NCBI RefSeq assembly: GCF_014306095.1
Contig: NZ_JACRWC010000025.1
Span: forward strand, 1-12,137
Length of the DNA stretch: 12,137 bases
Reading direction: 5' to 3'
Source of the DNA: Lentihominibacter faecis
Lineage (GTDB): Bacteria; Bacillota; Clostridia; Peptostreptococcales; Anaerovoracaceae
Positions within the stretch are counted from its first letter, which is position 1. Every line of letters begins with the position of its first letter. Made by a program: the position numbers and the translations under genes. The notes beneath the pieces are model-generated. The model was not told the origin of the DNA. It ran no database searches and saw only the letters and a program-made list of their open reading frames with translations. Shown here one piece after another: positions 6,690 through 12,137 of this stretch.

Positions 6690-7649
6690 TTAGCTTAAAG
6701 CAGCTGTTACCAGTGCCATCTTGTAAACTTCCTCAGCGTTGCATCCGCGGGAAAGGTCGTTGATCGGAGCGTTCAGACCCTGCAGAACAGGACCGATCGC
6801 TTCGTATCCGCCCAGACGAGCAGCGATCTTATAGCCGATGTTGCCGGCATTGATATCAGGGAAGATGAATGTGTTCGCCTGTCCGGCAACCGGAGAGCCT
6901 GCACACTTGACCTTAGCAACTTCCGGTGCAACAGCAGCGTCGAACTGAAGCTCGCCATCAACAGCCAGATCCGGAGCAGCTTCCTTGATTTTCTTGGTAG
7001 CATTGGCAACCAGAGTAACCATATCGCCCTTGCCGGATCCGTAAGTGGAGTAGGACAGCATTGCAACCTTAGGATCGATTCCGAAAACCTTGGCAGTTTT
7101 AGCAGTTTCAACAGCGATCTCTACCAGTTCGTCTTCGTTTGGCGCGATGTTGATCGCACAGTCACCCATAGCCAGCTTCTGATCATCCTTTACCATGATG
7201 AAGCAGGAGCTTACGATGTTGTTGCCAGGCTTGGTCTTGATCAGCTGCAGAGCCGGACGAACCGTATCTGCTGTAGAATAAGTAGCTCCGCCCAGCAGGC
7301 AGTCAGCCTTGCCCATCTTTACCAGCATAGTGCCGAAGTAGTTGCCCTTGGAAAGTGCGTCACGAACCTGTTCTTCCGTCATCTTGCCCTTTCTCAGTTC
7401 CACCATTTTCTCTACCATTGCGTCCTTATCTGCATAACGTGCCGGATCGATGATTTCACATTTGCTGATGTCATATTTCGCATCGGCAGCAGTCAGCTTT
7501 ACTGCGTCCGGGTTGCCCAGCAGGATTACGTTCAGAATGCCTTCTGCAGTCAGCTTTGCTGCAGCATCCTGGATCCGCGGATCAGTACCTTCTGTGAAAA
7601 CAATCGTCTTCGGGTTTGCTTTTAACTGTTCAGTCAGTTTTGTAAACAT
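6690..7649 (-). CDS. pta: Phosphate acetyltransferase
   Basis: Pta interconverts acetyl-CoA plus phosphate with acetyl phosphate plus CoA; with acetate kinase it makes ATP and acetate in fermenting anaerobes. The 319-residue product is the short class-I form, only the catalytic PTA_PTB domain, with no N-terminal regulatory domain. Family motifs visible in order are TIVFTEGTDPR near 15, LLGGATYSTADTVRP at 118-132, MLSYSTYGSGKG at 197-208, DGELQFDAA at 231-239, AGSPVAGQANTFIFPD at 250-265, NIGYK at 270-274 and GPVLQGLNAPINDLSRGC at 286-303. The ATG at 7649 follows a GAGGGAAG ribosome site. A phosphate butyryltransferase is less likely given these motifs. It stands alone between its own promoter and two terminators; ackA, often the next gene, is not in this window. 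Confidence 0.95.
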   Translation of the reverse strand: MFTKLTEQLKANPKTIVFTEGTDPRIQDAAAKLTAEGILNVILLGNPDAVKLTAADAKYDISKCEIIDPARYADKDAMVEKMVELRKGKMTEEQVRDALSKGNYFGTMLVKMGKADCLLGGATYSTADTVRPALQLIKTKPGNNIVSSCFIMVKDDQKLAMGDCAINIAPNEDELVEIAVETAKTAKVFGIDPKVAMLSYSTYGSGKGDMVTLVANATKKIKEAAPDLAVDGELQFDAAVAPEVAKVKCAGSPVAGQANTFIFPDINAGNIGYKIAARLGGYEAIGPVLQGLNAPINDLSRGCNAEEVYKMALVTAALS

Positions 7650-7695
7650 TGTCTTCCCTCTTTTCTAATCATATAAAATCATTTAGTGGCATACT

Positions 7696-7718
7696 GGCGA
7701 GGGATATGCAGCCTCGCC
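7696..7718 (-). promoter_or_regulatory. 5'-UTR hairpin of pta mRNA
   Basis: GGCGAGG (7696-7702) and CCTCGCC (7712-7718) form a perfect 7-bp stem with a nine-base loop. It starts about five bases from the predicted transcript start, the position typical of 5' stabilising hairpins in strongly expressed mRNAs. It does not cover the ribosome site and has no T-run, so it is not a terminator. Confidence 0.55.
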
Positions 7719-7729
7719 TATACACATTT

Positions 7730-7758
7730 ATTTTATCGGTTTCCTGTATTCTTTTCAA
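7730..7758 (-). promoter_or_regulatory. Sigma-A promoter of pta
   Basis: On the minus strand TTGAAA (7758-7753) and TAAAAT (7735-7730) are separated by exactly 17 bp, with the transcript start expected near 7723, about 74 bases before the pta ATG. This is the cleanest promoter in the window. Confidence 0.8.
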
Positions 7759-7804
7759 GGATTTTTCTGGAAATTTTATTGAAAAACTTATTCCGGCCCG
7801 GTAT

Positions 7805-7819
7805 TGTGATCCGGTCACA
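7805..7819. promoter_or_regulatory. Possible operator upstream of the pta promoter
   Basis: TGTGATCCGGTCACA has 5-bp arms TGTGA/TCACA about a five-base centre and lies 47 bp upstream of the pta -35 box. The arms resemble half-sites of CRP/FNR-family regulators, but the usual centre is six bases, so assignment is uncertain. Confidence 0.3.
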
Positions 7820-7823
7820 TGCA

Positions 7824-8102
7824 TCACGCACTCTGCTGTCCTATAAAAAAAGAACCGGTTCGATCATCGCTGCTGCCGCCTTTGCTGCTGCCGCCAGAAA
7901 ATCTCCCCGATCCTTTTTCTTTTTCATATTCCCGCTTCCAGTCCTTCTTCCGCGGCCGATCTTTCGCCGTCATGTGTTTTCCAGTCCGAAATCCTGGTGC
8001 CTGGTACGCTTTCACAAGCTCCACTTTAGTCATGTCGATCACCATCTTCTTTTTCTGTTTCGGCGCCGAAGTCGGCATAGCGCCTGTCTTTTTCTTTCCC
8101 AT
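7824..8102 (-). CDS. 92-aa basic hypothetical protein
   Basis: The ATG at 8102 is preceded by a strong AGGAGGA (8113-8107), which decides the start even though the frame overlaps the end of the DUF4186 gene by 77 bases. The product is 92 residues and very basic. Lys-rich blocks near the N-terminus (MGKKK, PKQKKK) are followed by a more ordered segment, DMTKVELVKAYQAPGFRTGK, then RPRKKDWKREYEKEK, and a Gly/Ser tail with a repeated GGSS. It has no membrane segment or signal peptide. The composition suggests nucleic-acid or ribosome contact, but no family is recognised. The overlap and lack of a terminator place it in one operon with DUF4186 and the 63-aa gene. The 77-bp overlap is long, so either gene's end could be misjudged by a frameshift; the ribosome site argues against that. 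Confidence 0.65.
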   Translation of the reverse strand: MGKKKTGAMPTSAPKQKKKMVIDMTKVELVKAYQAPGFRTGKHMTAKDRPRKKDWKREYEKEKGSGRFSGGSSKGGSSDDRTGSFFIGQQSA

Positions 8103-8469
8103 AAAATCCTCCTGTTTTTTCGTATTCCCGGCAGATCCAAGCCATCAAAAGATTGACGATCCTGCGCTGCTGATCTTCGGTGAGCCCCCTGCACTTGGGA
8201 ACTCTGTACCATTTTTCCAGACATCCCCGGCAGCAGCAGGCACATGCGTGCTGTGCGAGAAATACCGGATGACCTCGCATTGGAGTCTGCTTCCCGTCGT
8301 TAGGGATCTCTGCCGGTGCAAGCCGCGTTGCAATAAAATTCTCGGCATGGCTGCGAATGGTGTCCATACCTTTTTCTGTAATATAGTCCCGATCCTTCTG
8401 TGTCAAATGGAATTTGGCACGGAACCGGGACATTTGCAGTTTGGCAAGTGCCTGATCGATGGTTTGCAT
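8026..8469 (-). CDS. DUF4186 domain protein
   Basis: The 147-residue product carries the DUF4186 core: DTIRSHAENFIATRLAP (36-52), then TPMRGHPVFLAQHACACCCRGC (62-83) and LEKWYRVPKCRGLT (84-97). The cluster of Cys and His at 74-83 looks like a metal site, though function is unknown. The ATG at 8469 matches the first codon in the duplicated upstream copy at 9929 and has only a weak AGAAAG ribosome site. In the inferred ancestral order, this ATG lay 12 bases after the stop of the 63-aa gene; now an ATPase gene stands in between and its stop is 36 bases upstream. There is no terminator between them, so DUF4186 is probably now transcribed from the ATPase promoter. The C-terminal 25 residues, charged, overlap the next gene. 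Confidence 0.85.
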   Translation of the reverse strand: MQTIDQALAKLQMSRFRAKFHLTQKDRDYITEKGMDTIRSHAENFIATRLAPAEIPNDGKQTPMRGHPVFLAQHACACCCRGCLEKWYRVPKCRGLTEDQQRRIVNLLMAWICREYEKTGGFYGKEKDRRYADFGAETEKEDGDRHD

Positions 8470-8484
8470 ATGATTTTCTTTCTA
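8423..8484 (-). repeat. 62-bp direct repeat, copy A (intact DUF4186 start)
   Basis: This copy spans the first 15-16 codons of the DUF4186 gene plus 15 bases upstream. It matches 9883-9944 at 61 of 62 positions; the one difference is A at 8432 versus G at 9892 (Met versus Thr at codon 13). The two copies are 1460 bp apart in the same orientation and bracket the ATPase gene. Confidence 0.95.
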
Positions 8485-8505
8485 TTAAGAATAGATCGTG
8501 CTGTG

Positions 8506-9786
8506 TTATATGACATAAAGCGGCAAGTCCACCAGTCCGTCATGTTCTTTATAATCTGCCATAGACGCTCGCGCCGATATTTTCGGGGCGTATTTGTCCC
8601 GGTAAGATTTTAAACTCTTAGCACGTAAATTGATTTCAGCTTTTACTTCCAGCGGTATGATTTTTTCTCCGTCATCAATCAAAAAGTCGATTTCACAACT
8701 CCCCCTATCGTTGGTATAATAATATACTCCGAGATCTGGATTCGTTACCAGCTGCTGGAGCACATACTGCTCTGTCAAGGCGCCTTTAAATTCCACAAAC
8801 AAATCATTGCCATCCAGCAGAATTTTCTGATTCAGCCCCGCTAATGCACCTAATAAACCCACATCAACGAGAAACAGCTTGAAGGCTTTCAAGTCTTCGT
8901 ATGCCTTTAACGGTAAATGAGGTGTCGTGATCCTGCTGACTTTATGAACAAGACCACAGTCCGACAGCCACATGATAGCGGTTTCATATTCTTTTGCCCT
9001 GGCGCCCTCCCTGATCAATCCATAAAGGAACTTTCGATTTTCCTTCGCCAGCTGAGAAGGAATGCTGTTCCAGACCATACGGATCTTAGGAACGATATTA
9101 GCCGGAGCATGTTTGGAAAAGTCCTGCTCGTATGCGGCAAGAATACGGTTCTGTATATTCCGAACCTCTGCAAAATCCTGTTCTTCCGAATAGCTGACTA
9201 CCGCTTCCGGCATGCCTCCAACATAGTAATATTCCTTGAGAGCATCCACATAGATCTGTTTAAAAGAAGCGATCATCTGATAATCTTTTTGATCGATCAG
9301 CTCAGCATACAGCTCTTTTCCTGTCGCCATCAAAAACTCTTTATAAGAAAGGGGGTGAAGTTTGAGAAACTCCACTTTCCCTACGGGAAAAGATGTCCCG
9401 TCATGCAAAGCGATCCCCAACAGCGATCCGGCGCAAATAATATGGTATTCCGGAGTATCTTCACAAAAATACTTCAGACTAGAGAGAGCTTTTGGAACTT
9501 CCTGAACCTCATCGAATATGATCAAAGTGTTTTCAGGATCGATTTTCTTTCCCGCATAGATCTCAATGCCGCGAAGGATACGCTGCGTATCAAGATCTGC
9601 AGAAAACAATTCCGCTACTCGGGCATTTGAATCAAAGTTGATATAAACAATATTCTGATATTCCTGCCGGCCAAACTCCTTCATGATCCAGGTTTTTCCC
9701 ACCTGTCTCGCCCCTTCTATGATAAGAGGTTTTCTGTTTTTTTTATATTTCCAGTTTCGTAAGTCTTCTATCGCATATCTATACAT
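8506..9786 (-). CDS. ATP-binding protein, AAA_14 plus DUF4143
   Basis: This is a cytosolic P-loop ATPase of the AAA_14/DUF4143 family, widespread and often mobile in anaerobes, with no established function. The ATG at 9786 follows AGGAGGTG by six bases; a TTG further upstream at 9804 is less suitable. The product is 426 residues. Walker A GARQVGKT is at 25-32, Walker B LIIFDEVQE at 88-96, and the sensor-like CAGSLLG at 118-124. The C-terminal DUF4143 part shows E339, EID (365-367) and LEVK (379-382), the pattern of a PD-(D/E)xK-like nuclease fold. The gene has its own promoter and paired dyads upstream and sits between two copies of a 62-bp repeat, with a lower GC content than pta. The stop TAA is followed without terminator by DUF4186. 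Whether the nuclease-like motif is active is not known. Confidence 0.93.
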   Translation of the reverse strand: MYRYAIEDLRNWKYKKNRKPLIIEGARQVGKTWIMKEFGRQEYQNIVYINFDSNARVAELFSADLDTQRILRGIEIYAGKKIDPENTLIIFDEVQEVPKALSSLKYFCEDTPEYHIICAGSLLGIALHDGTSFPVGKVEFLKLHPLSYKEFLMATGKELYAELIDQKDYQMIASFKQIYVDALKEYYYVGGMPEAVVSYSEEQDFAEVRNIQNRILAAYEQDFSKHAPANIVPKIRMVWNSIPSQLAKENRKFLYGLIREGARAKEYETAIMWLSDCGLVHKVSRITTPHLPLKAYEDLKAFKLFLVDVGLLGALAGLNQKILLDGNDLFVEFKGALTEQYVLQQLVTNPDLGVYYYTNDRGSCEIDFLIDDGEKIIPLEVKAEINLRAKSLKSYRDKYAPKISARASMADYKEHDGLVDLPLYVI

Positions 9787-9818
9787 AGCCAACACCTCCT
9801 GCAAACCTTCATAACCAT

Positions 9819-9846
9819 ATTATATACCGATTCACACTTTTTACAA
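9819..9846 (-). promoter_or_regulatory. Promoter of the ATPase gene
   Basis: On the minus strand TTGTAA (9846-9841), a 16-bp spacer and TATAAT (9824-9819) make a good sigma-A promoter, with the transcript start near 9812 and about 25 bases of leader. The -35 box lies within the first TTTAC-AAC-GTAAA dyad. Confidence 0.65.
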
Positions 9847-9854
9847 CGTAAAAA
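9838..9854. promoter_or_regulatory. Operator-like dyad 1 over the ATPase -35 box
   Basis: TTTTTACAACGTAAAAA is a perfect 7-bp inverted repeat around AAC. It covers the -35 hexamer of the ATPase promoter, the position expected for repression. It is part of a 19-bp direct repeat (9834-9852 and 9866-9884). Confidence 0.5.
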
Positions 9855-9871
9855 TGTTATTTCTTACACTT

Positions 9872-9884
9872 TTTACAACGTAAA
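9872..9884. promoter_or_regulatory. Operator-like dyad 2
   Basis: TTTACAACGTAAA repeats the core of dyad 1 with centres 32 bp apart, about three helical turns, so both would lie on the same DNA face. Its last two bases run into the 62-bp repeat copy B, marking the cassette junction. Confidence 0.45.
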
Positions 9885-9929
9885 CCGGGACGTTTGCAGT
9901 TTGGCAAGTGCCTGATCGATGGTTTGCAT
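9873..9929 (-). pseudogene. Truncated 5' stub of the DUF4186 gene
   Basis: From the ATG at 9929 this frame repeats the DUF4186 start (MQTIDQALAKLQTSRF) and then runs into cassette DNA, reaching a TAA after 18 codons. It is the left-over start of the DUF4186 gene at what looks like the ancestral position, 12 bases after the 63-aa gene stop. It could still be translated as a short peptide. Confidence 0.8.
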
Positions 9930-9944
9930 ATGATTTTCTTTCTA
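9883..9944 (-). repeat. 62-bp direct repeat, copy B
   Basis: Partner of 8423-8484, same orientation, 61 of 62 bases identical. The high-coordinate end coincides exactly with the TAG stop of the 63-aa gene (9944-9942), so both copies begin with TAG on the minus strand. Confidence 0.95.
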
Positions 9945-10133
9945 GCGATAAAACATTCCTTTCGGGCTCCATGGTTTCGTCAACTGGATCGTCGGCTTGG
10001 ATTCCGTTTCAACCCAGACAGCCTCGCCTTTTGCTACCATAGATTCCGCCTTTGCAAAAGAACAGCTTTGAGGAAGTGGCACGCCATGCATATTCAGTAC
10101 GCACACAAAAAACGATTTTTTTCTCGGTTTCAT
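9942..10133 (-). CDS. 63-aa protein resembling a lone RRXRR/PLMP domain
   Basis: The ATG at 10133 follows a strong AAGGAGGA by four bases; the frame opens further upstream, but only this start has a ribosome site. The product has a basic N-terminus (MKPRKKS), then a stretch with the pattern VCVLNMHGVPLP, an Ala/Lys helix (FAKAESMVAKGEAVW) and PTIQL near residue 47-51. That order, a V-x-VL strand, G-x-PL, a helix ending in KGxA, and xTIQL, matches the RRXRR (PLMP) domain found at the N-terminus of IscB-type and other HNH proteins, here without any following RuvC or HNH part. The match is by eye and could reflect a separate small family. It heads the operon that originally continued into DUF4186. 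The function is unknown. Confidence 0.7.
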   Translation of the reverse strand: MKPRKKSFFVCVLNMHGVPLPQSCSFAKAESMVAKGEAVWVETESKPTIQLTKPWSPKGMFYR

Positions 10134-10214
10134 AGGTTCCTCCTTTGCAGAATGTCGGATGTAACTATATATTCTAAAAAAATCCAGCGATTCCAATAGT
10201 CCTCTACAAAAGCC

Positions 10215-12086
10215 TTATTCGAGCTTCGAGAAATCTGCTGCGCCATGTTTACAGAGCGGACAGATAAAGTCTTCCGGCAGATCCTCGCCTTCGTATATAT
10301 ATCCGCAGATATCACATACCCAGCCTTTTTTATCGGTTTCCGGTTTTGGCTTCACATTGTTCTGATAGTACGTGTATGTCATCGTTTCGATATCAGAAAG
10401 CTTGACGCTCTCCGTCACTTCACAGATGAACATGATATGAGTTCCCAGATCCACCATTCCCGTTACGTTTCCGGAAATATATGCATTGGCATGCTTTGTC
10501 AGATACGGCAGTCCGTTGACCGCTTTCGCCTGATGCTCGTAGCCGGCAAATTTATCTACATTTTTACCCGACTGGAATCCAAAGTGTTCAAAGATCTTGA
10601 ACGTGGCGTCTTCCGAAAGCACAGAAACATTCAGTCTGCCCGTATTTTTTATGACTTCGCAGGAATAATTAGCTTTGTTCACGTTCACTGCGATCCTGTT
10701 AGGATTATCACTCACCTGTGTTACCGTGTTGACTATGAGACCATTGTCCTTTTTTCCGTCATTACACGTAACGACATAAAGACCATATCCGATCTTGAAA
10801 AGTGCGGTCGGATCCAGTTCCGCCTGCGTCTTCGCGCTCACCGGCAGATATCCCTTTGACAGTTCGTCGGCCAGTGCATCTATCTGCGCCGTGCTTTCCT
10901 CATTGAGAGCAGACAGGATCGTCACGTTGTTCTTCGCTATGGTCATATGCTTCATGTCTTCGAAATCAGCCTTCATGATCTTGTTGGCAACAGGCGCCCA
11001 GGATCCATTTTCGATAAATGCTACTGTTCTTTTCTGGAAATTTCTTTCCTTCAGCTGATCGATAAAATAGCGCATGAACGGGAATATCTCGGAATTATAC
11101 GTCGTGGTAGCCAGTACCAGCTTGTCGTATCGGAAAGCATCTTCGACCGCTTCTGCCATATCGCATCTTGCAAGATCGTTGACCGCTCCCACAGGCACAC
11201 CTTTACGTTCAAGCTCTGATACCAGAAGCTCTACGGCTTTCTTCGTGTTGCCATATACCGATGTATAGCAAATGCATACACCATCGGTTTCAGGTTCATA
11301 GCTGGACCATGTATCGTACAGATTGATGTAATATCCCAGATTTTCTGTCAGAACAGGTCCGTGAAGCGGACAGATCTTCTCGATATCCAGACCTGCAGCT
11401 TTTTTGAGTATACTTTGCACCTGGGCTCCGTATTTGCCTACGATACCGATGTAGTATCTTCTGGCTTCGCAGGCCCAGTCTTCCTCTGCGTCAAGGGCGC
11501 CGAACTTGCCGAATCCGTCAGCTGCAAAGAGGATCTTCTCCGAAGATTCATACGTCATCATTACTTCCGGCCAGTGTACCATCGGCGCGAACACAAACGT
11601 AAGCTGATGGTTTCCAAGATCCAGAGTATCTCCGTTTTCTACCTCCAAAGTGTTTTTTAGATCCATCCCCGGGAAAAACTGGCGGATCATCTTGAAGGTC
11701 TTCTTGTTGCCGACAACTGTGACATCACCGTATTTTTCCAGGAACGCCTTGATGGATGCCGAGTGATCCGGCTCCATGTGCTGGATGATAAGATAGTCCG
11801 GCTTCCTGCCTCCGGTCGAATTGTAACTTCCCTGCCTGGATGTGAACATAGCCGGCGGAACAGCAAGATAATCAAGCTTTCTGCCGCTCAGGACGGCATC
11901 TATGTTTGCAAGCCATTCCTCGGTTTTCTTCTTGTCAATCGTATCCATGATGGCGATCTTGTCATCGATGATCGCATATGAATTGTACGCCATGCCATTG
12001 GGAACGATATACTGACCTTCGAAAAGATCCACATCATGATCGTTAGCACCTATATTGATAATCGTGTTCGTAACATTAGTCGTCAT
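10215..12086 (-). CDS. Flavodiiron protein with flavin-reductase and rubredoxin domains
   Basis: Flavodiiron proteins reduce O2 to water or NO to N2O in the cytosol of anaerobes. This 623-residue protein has four domains: a metallo-beta-lactamase-like diiron domain (1 to about 260), flavodoxin (about 268-410, FMN loop YTSVYGNTKKA), a flavin-reductase-like split barrel (about 425-575) and a short rubredoxin (589-623). Diiron ligands are complete: H103, E105, D107 and H108 (HMEPDH), H171, D190 and H242. The rubredoxin has CDIC (591-594) and CPLC (609-612) only 14 residues apart, like rubrerythrin-type domains, not classical rubredoxin. An oddity is an extra segment (about 75-99) bounded by GRKLDYL and GRKPDYL just before the ligand motif. 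The ATG at 12086 follows AGGGGG by eight bases. The gene begins 18 bases from the end of genomic DNA, so its promoter is missing. Confidence 0.95.
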   Translation of the reverse strand: MTTNVTNTIINIGANDHDVDLFEGQYIVPNGMAYNSYAIIDDKIAIMDTIDKKKTEEWLANIDAVLSGRKLDYLAVPPAMFTSRQGSYNSTGGRKPDYLIIQHMEPDHSASIKAFLEKYGDVTVVGNKKTFKMIRQFFPGMDLKNTLEVENGDTLDLGNHQLTFVFAPMVHWPEVMMTYESSEKILFAADGFGKFGALDAEEDWACEARRYYIGIVGKYGAQVQSILKKAAGLDIEKICPLHGPVLTENLGYYINLYDTWSSYEPETDGVCICYTSVYGNTKKAVELLVSELERKGVPVGAVNDLARCDMAEAVEDAFRYDKLVLATTTYNSEIFPFMRYFIDQLKERNFQKRTVAFIENGSWAPVANKIMKADFEDMKHMTIAKNNVTILSALNEESTAQIDALADELSKGYLPVSAKTQAELDPTALFKIGYGLYVVTCNDGKKDNGLIVNTVTQVSDNPNRIAVNVNKANYSCEVIKNTGRLNVSVLSEDATFKIFEHFGFQSGKNVDKFAGYEHQAKAVNGLPYLTKHANAYISGNVTGMVDLGTHIMFICEVTESVKLSDIETMTYTYYQNNVKPKPETDKKGWVCDICGYIYEGEDLPEDFICPLCKHGAADFSKLE

Positions 12087-12104
12087 GTTTTGTACCCCCT
12101 ATAC

Positions 12105-12137
12105 CTGTCTCTTATACACATCTGACGCTGCCGACGA
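12105..12137. other. Untrimmed Illumina Nextera adapter (artefact)
   Basis: The last 33 bases begin CTGTCTCTTATACACATCT and continue as the reverse complement of the Nextera read-1 transposase adapter, matching it in full. This is library DNA left on the contig end. The first 19 bases are the Tn5 mosaic end, so it must not be annotated as a natural transposon end. Confidence 0.98.

Noticed and set aside
6487..6693. 68-codon plus-strand frame over the pta terminators
   Set aside because: It runs through two terminator hairpins and has no ribosome site.
7842..7857. Palindrome GAACCGGTTC followed by T's on the minus strand as a terminator
   Set aside because: It lies inside the last codons of the 92-aa gene and has no room for a loop, so it cannot form a useful hairpin.
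10245..10859. 204-codon plus-strand frame antisense to the flavodiiron gene
   Set aside because: Shadow frame of a certain gene, no ribosome site or recognisable domain.
12105..12123. Tn5-type transposon mosaic end
   Set aside because: It is part of the Nextera library adapter, not a natural element.

Overview
The window looks like one end of a contig from an anaerobic Bacillota (Clostridia-like) genome. The signs are the gene content (a flavodiiron protein fused to flavin-reductase and short rubredoxin domains, a short class-I Pta, sbcDC), AGGAGG-type ribosome sites, extended -10 promoters and mid GC with AT-rich spacers. This taxonomic call is inference. The right end (12105-12137) is an untrimmed Illumina Nextera transposase adapter, not genomic DNA, so biology stops at about 12104. 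Every protein gene I support is on the minus strand, so transcription runs from right to left.

Reading in the direction of transcription: (1) a four-domain flavodiiron/flavodoxin/flavin-reductase/rubredoxin protein (10215-12086), an O2/NO-detoxifying enzyme with an unusual 25-residue insertion. (2) A small conserved-looking operon: a 63-aa protein resembling an isolated RRXRR/PLMP domain, a DUF4186 protein and a 92-aa basic protein. It is interrupted by an AAA_14/DUF4143 ATPase gene with its own promoter and two dyad operators. The interruption is bounded by a 62-bp direct repeat (61/62 identical) that copies the start of the DUF4186 gene, so the inserted cassette left an intact DUF4186 gene on one side and an 18-codon stub on the other. 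(3) A monocistronic pta with a clear sigma-A promoter, a 5'-UTR hairpin and two terminators. (4) A gene-free stretch (about 6180-6690) with a plus-strand promoter followed by a potential pseudoknotted RNA and a terminator. (5) The sbcD-sbcC operon, translationally coupled by a TTGA overlap, with three tandem 23-bp repeats directly upstream of its promoter. (6) About 530 bp of non-coding DNA with a minus-strand terminator. (7) A two-helix membrane protein of unknown function whose best start is followed after eight codons by an in-frame TGA. (8) An AT-rich unknown gene cut off by the left contig edge.

The most interesting points are the ATPase cassette with its 62-bp duplication and operators, the uncharacterised three-gene operon it interrupts, the candidate structured RNA, and the repeats in front of sbcDC. 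No CRISPR array, tRNA, rRNA, transposase or integrase was seen.
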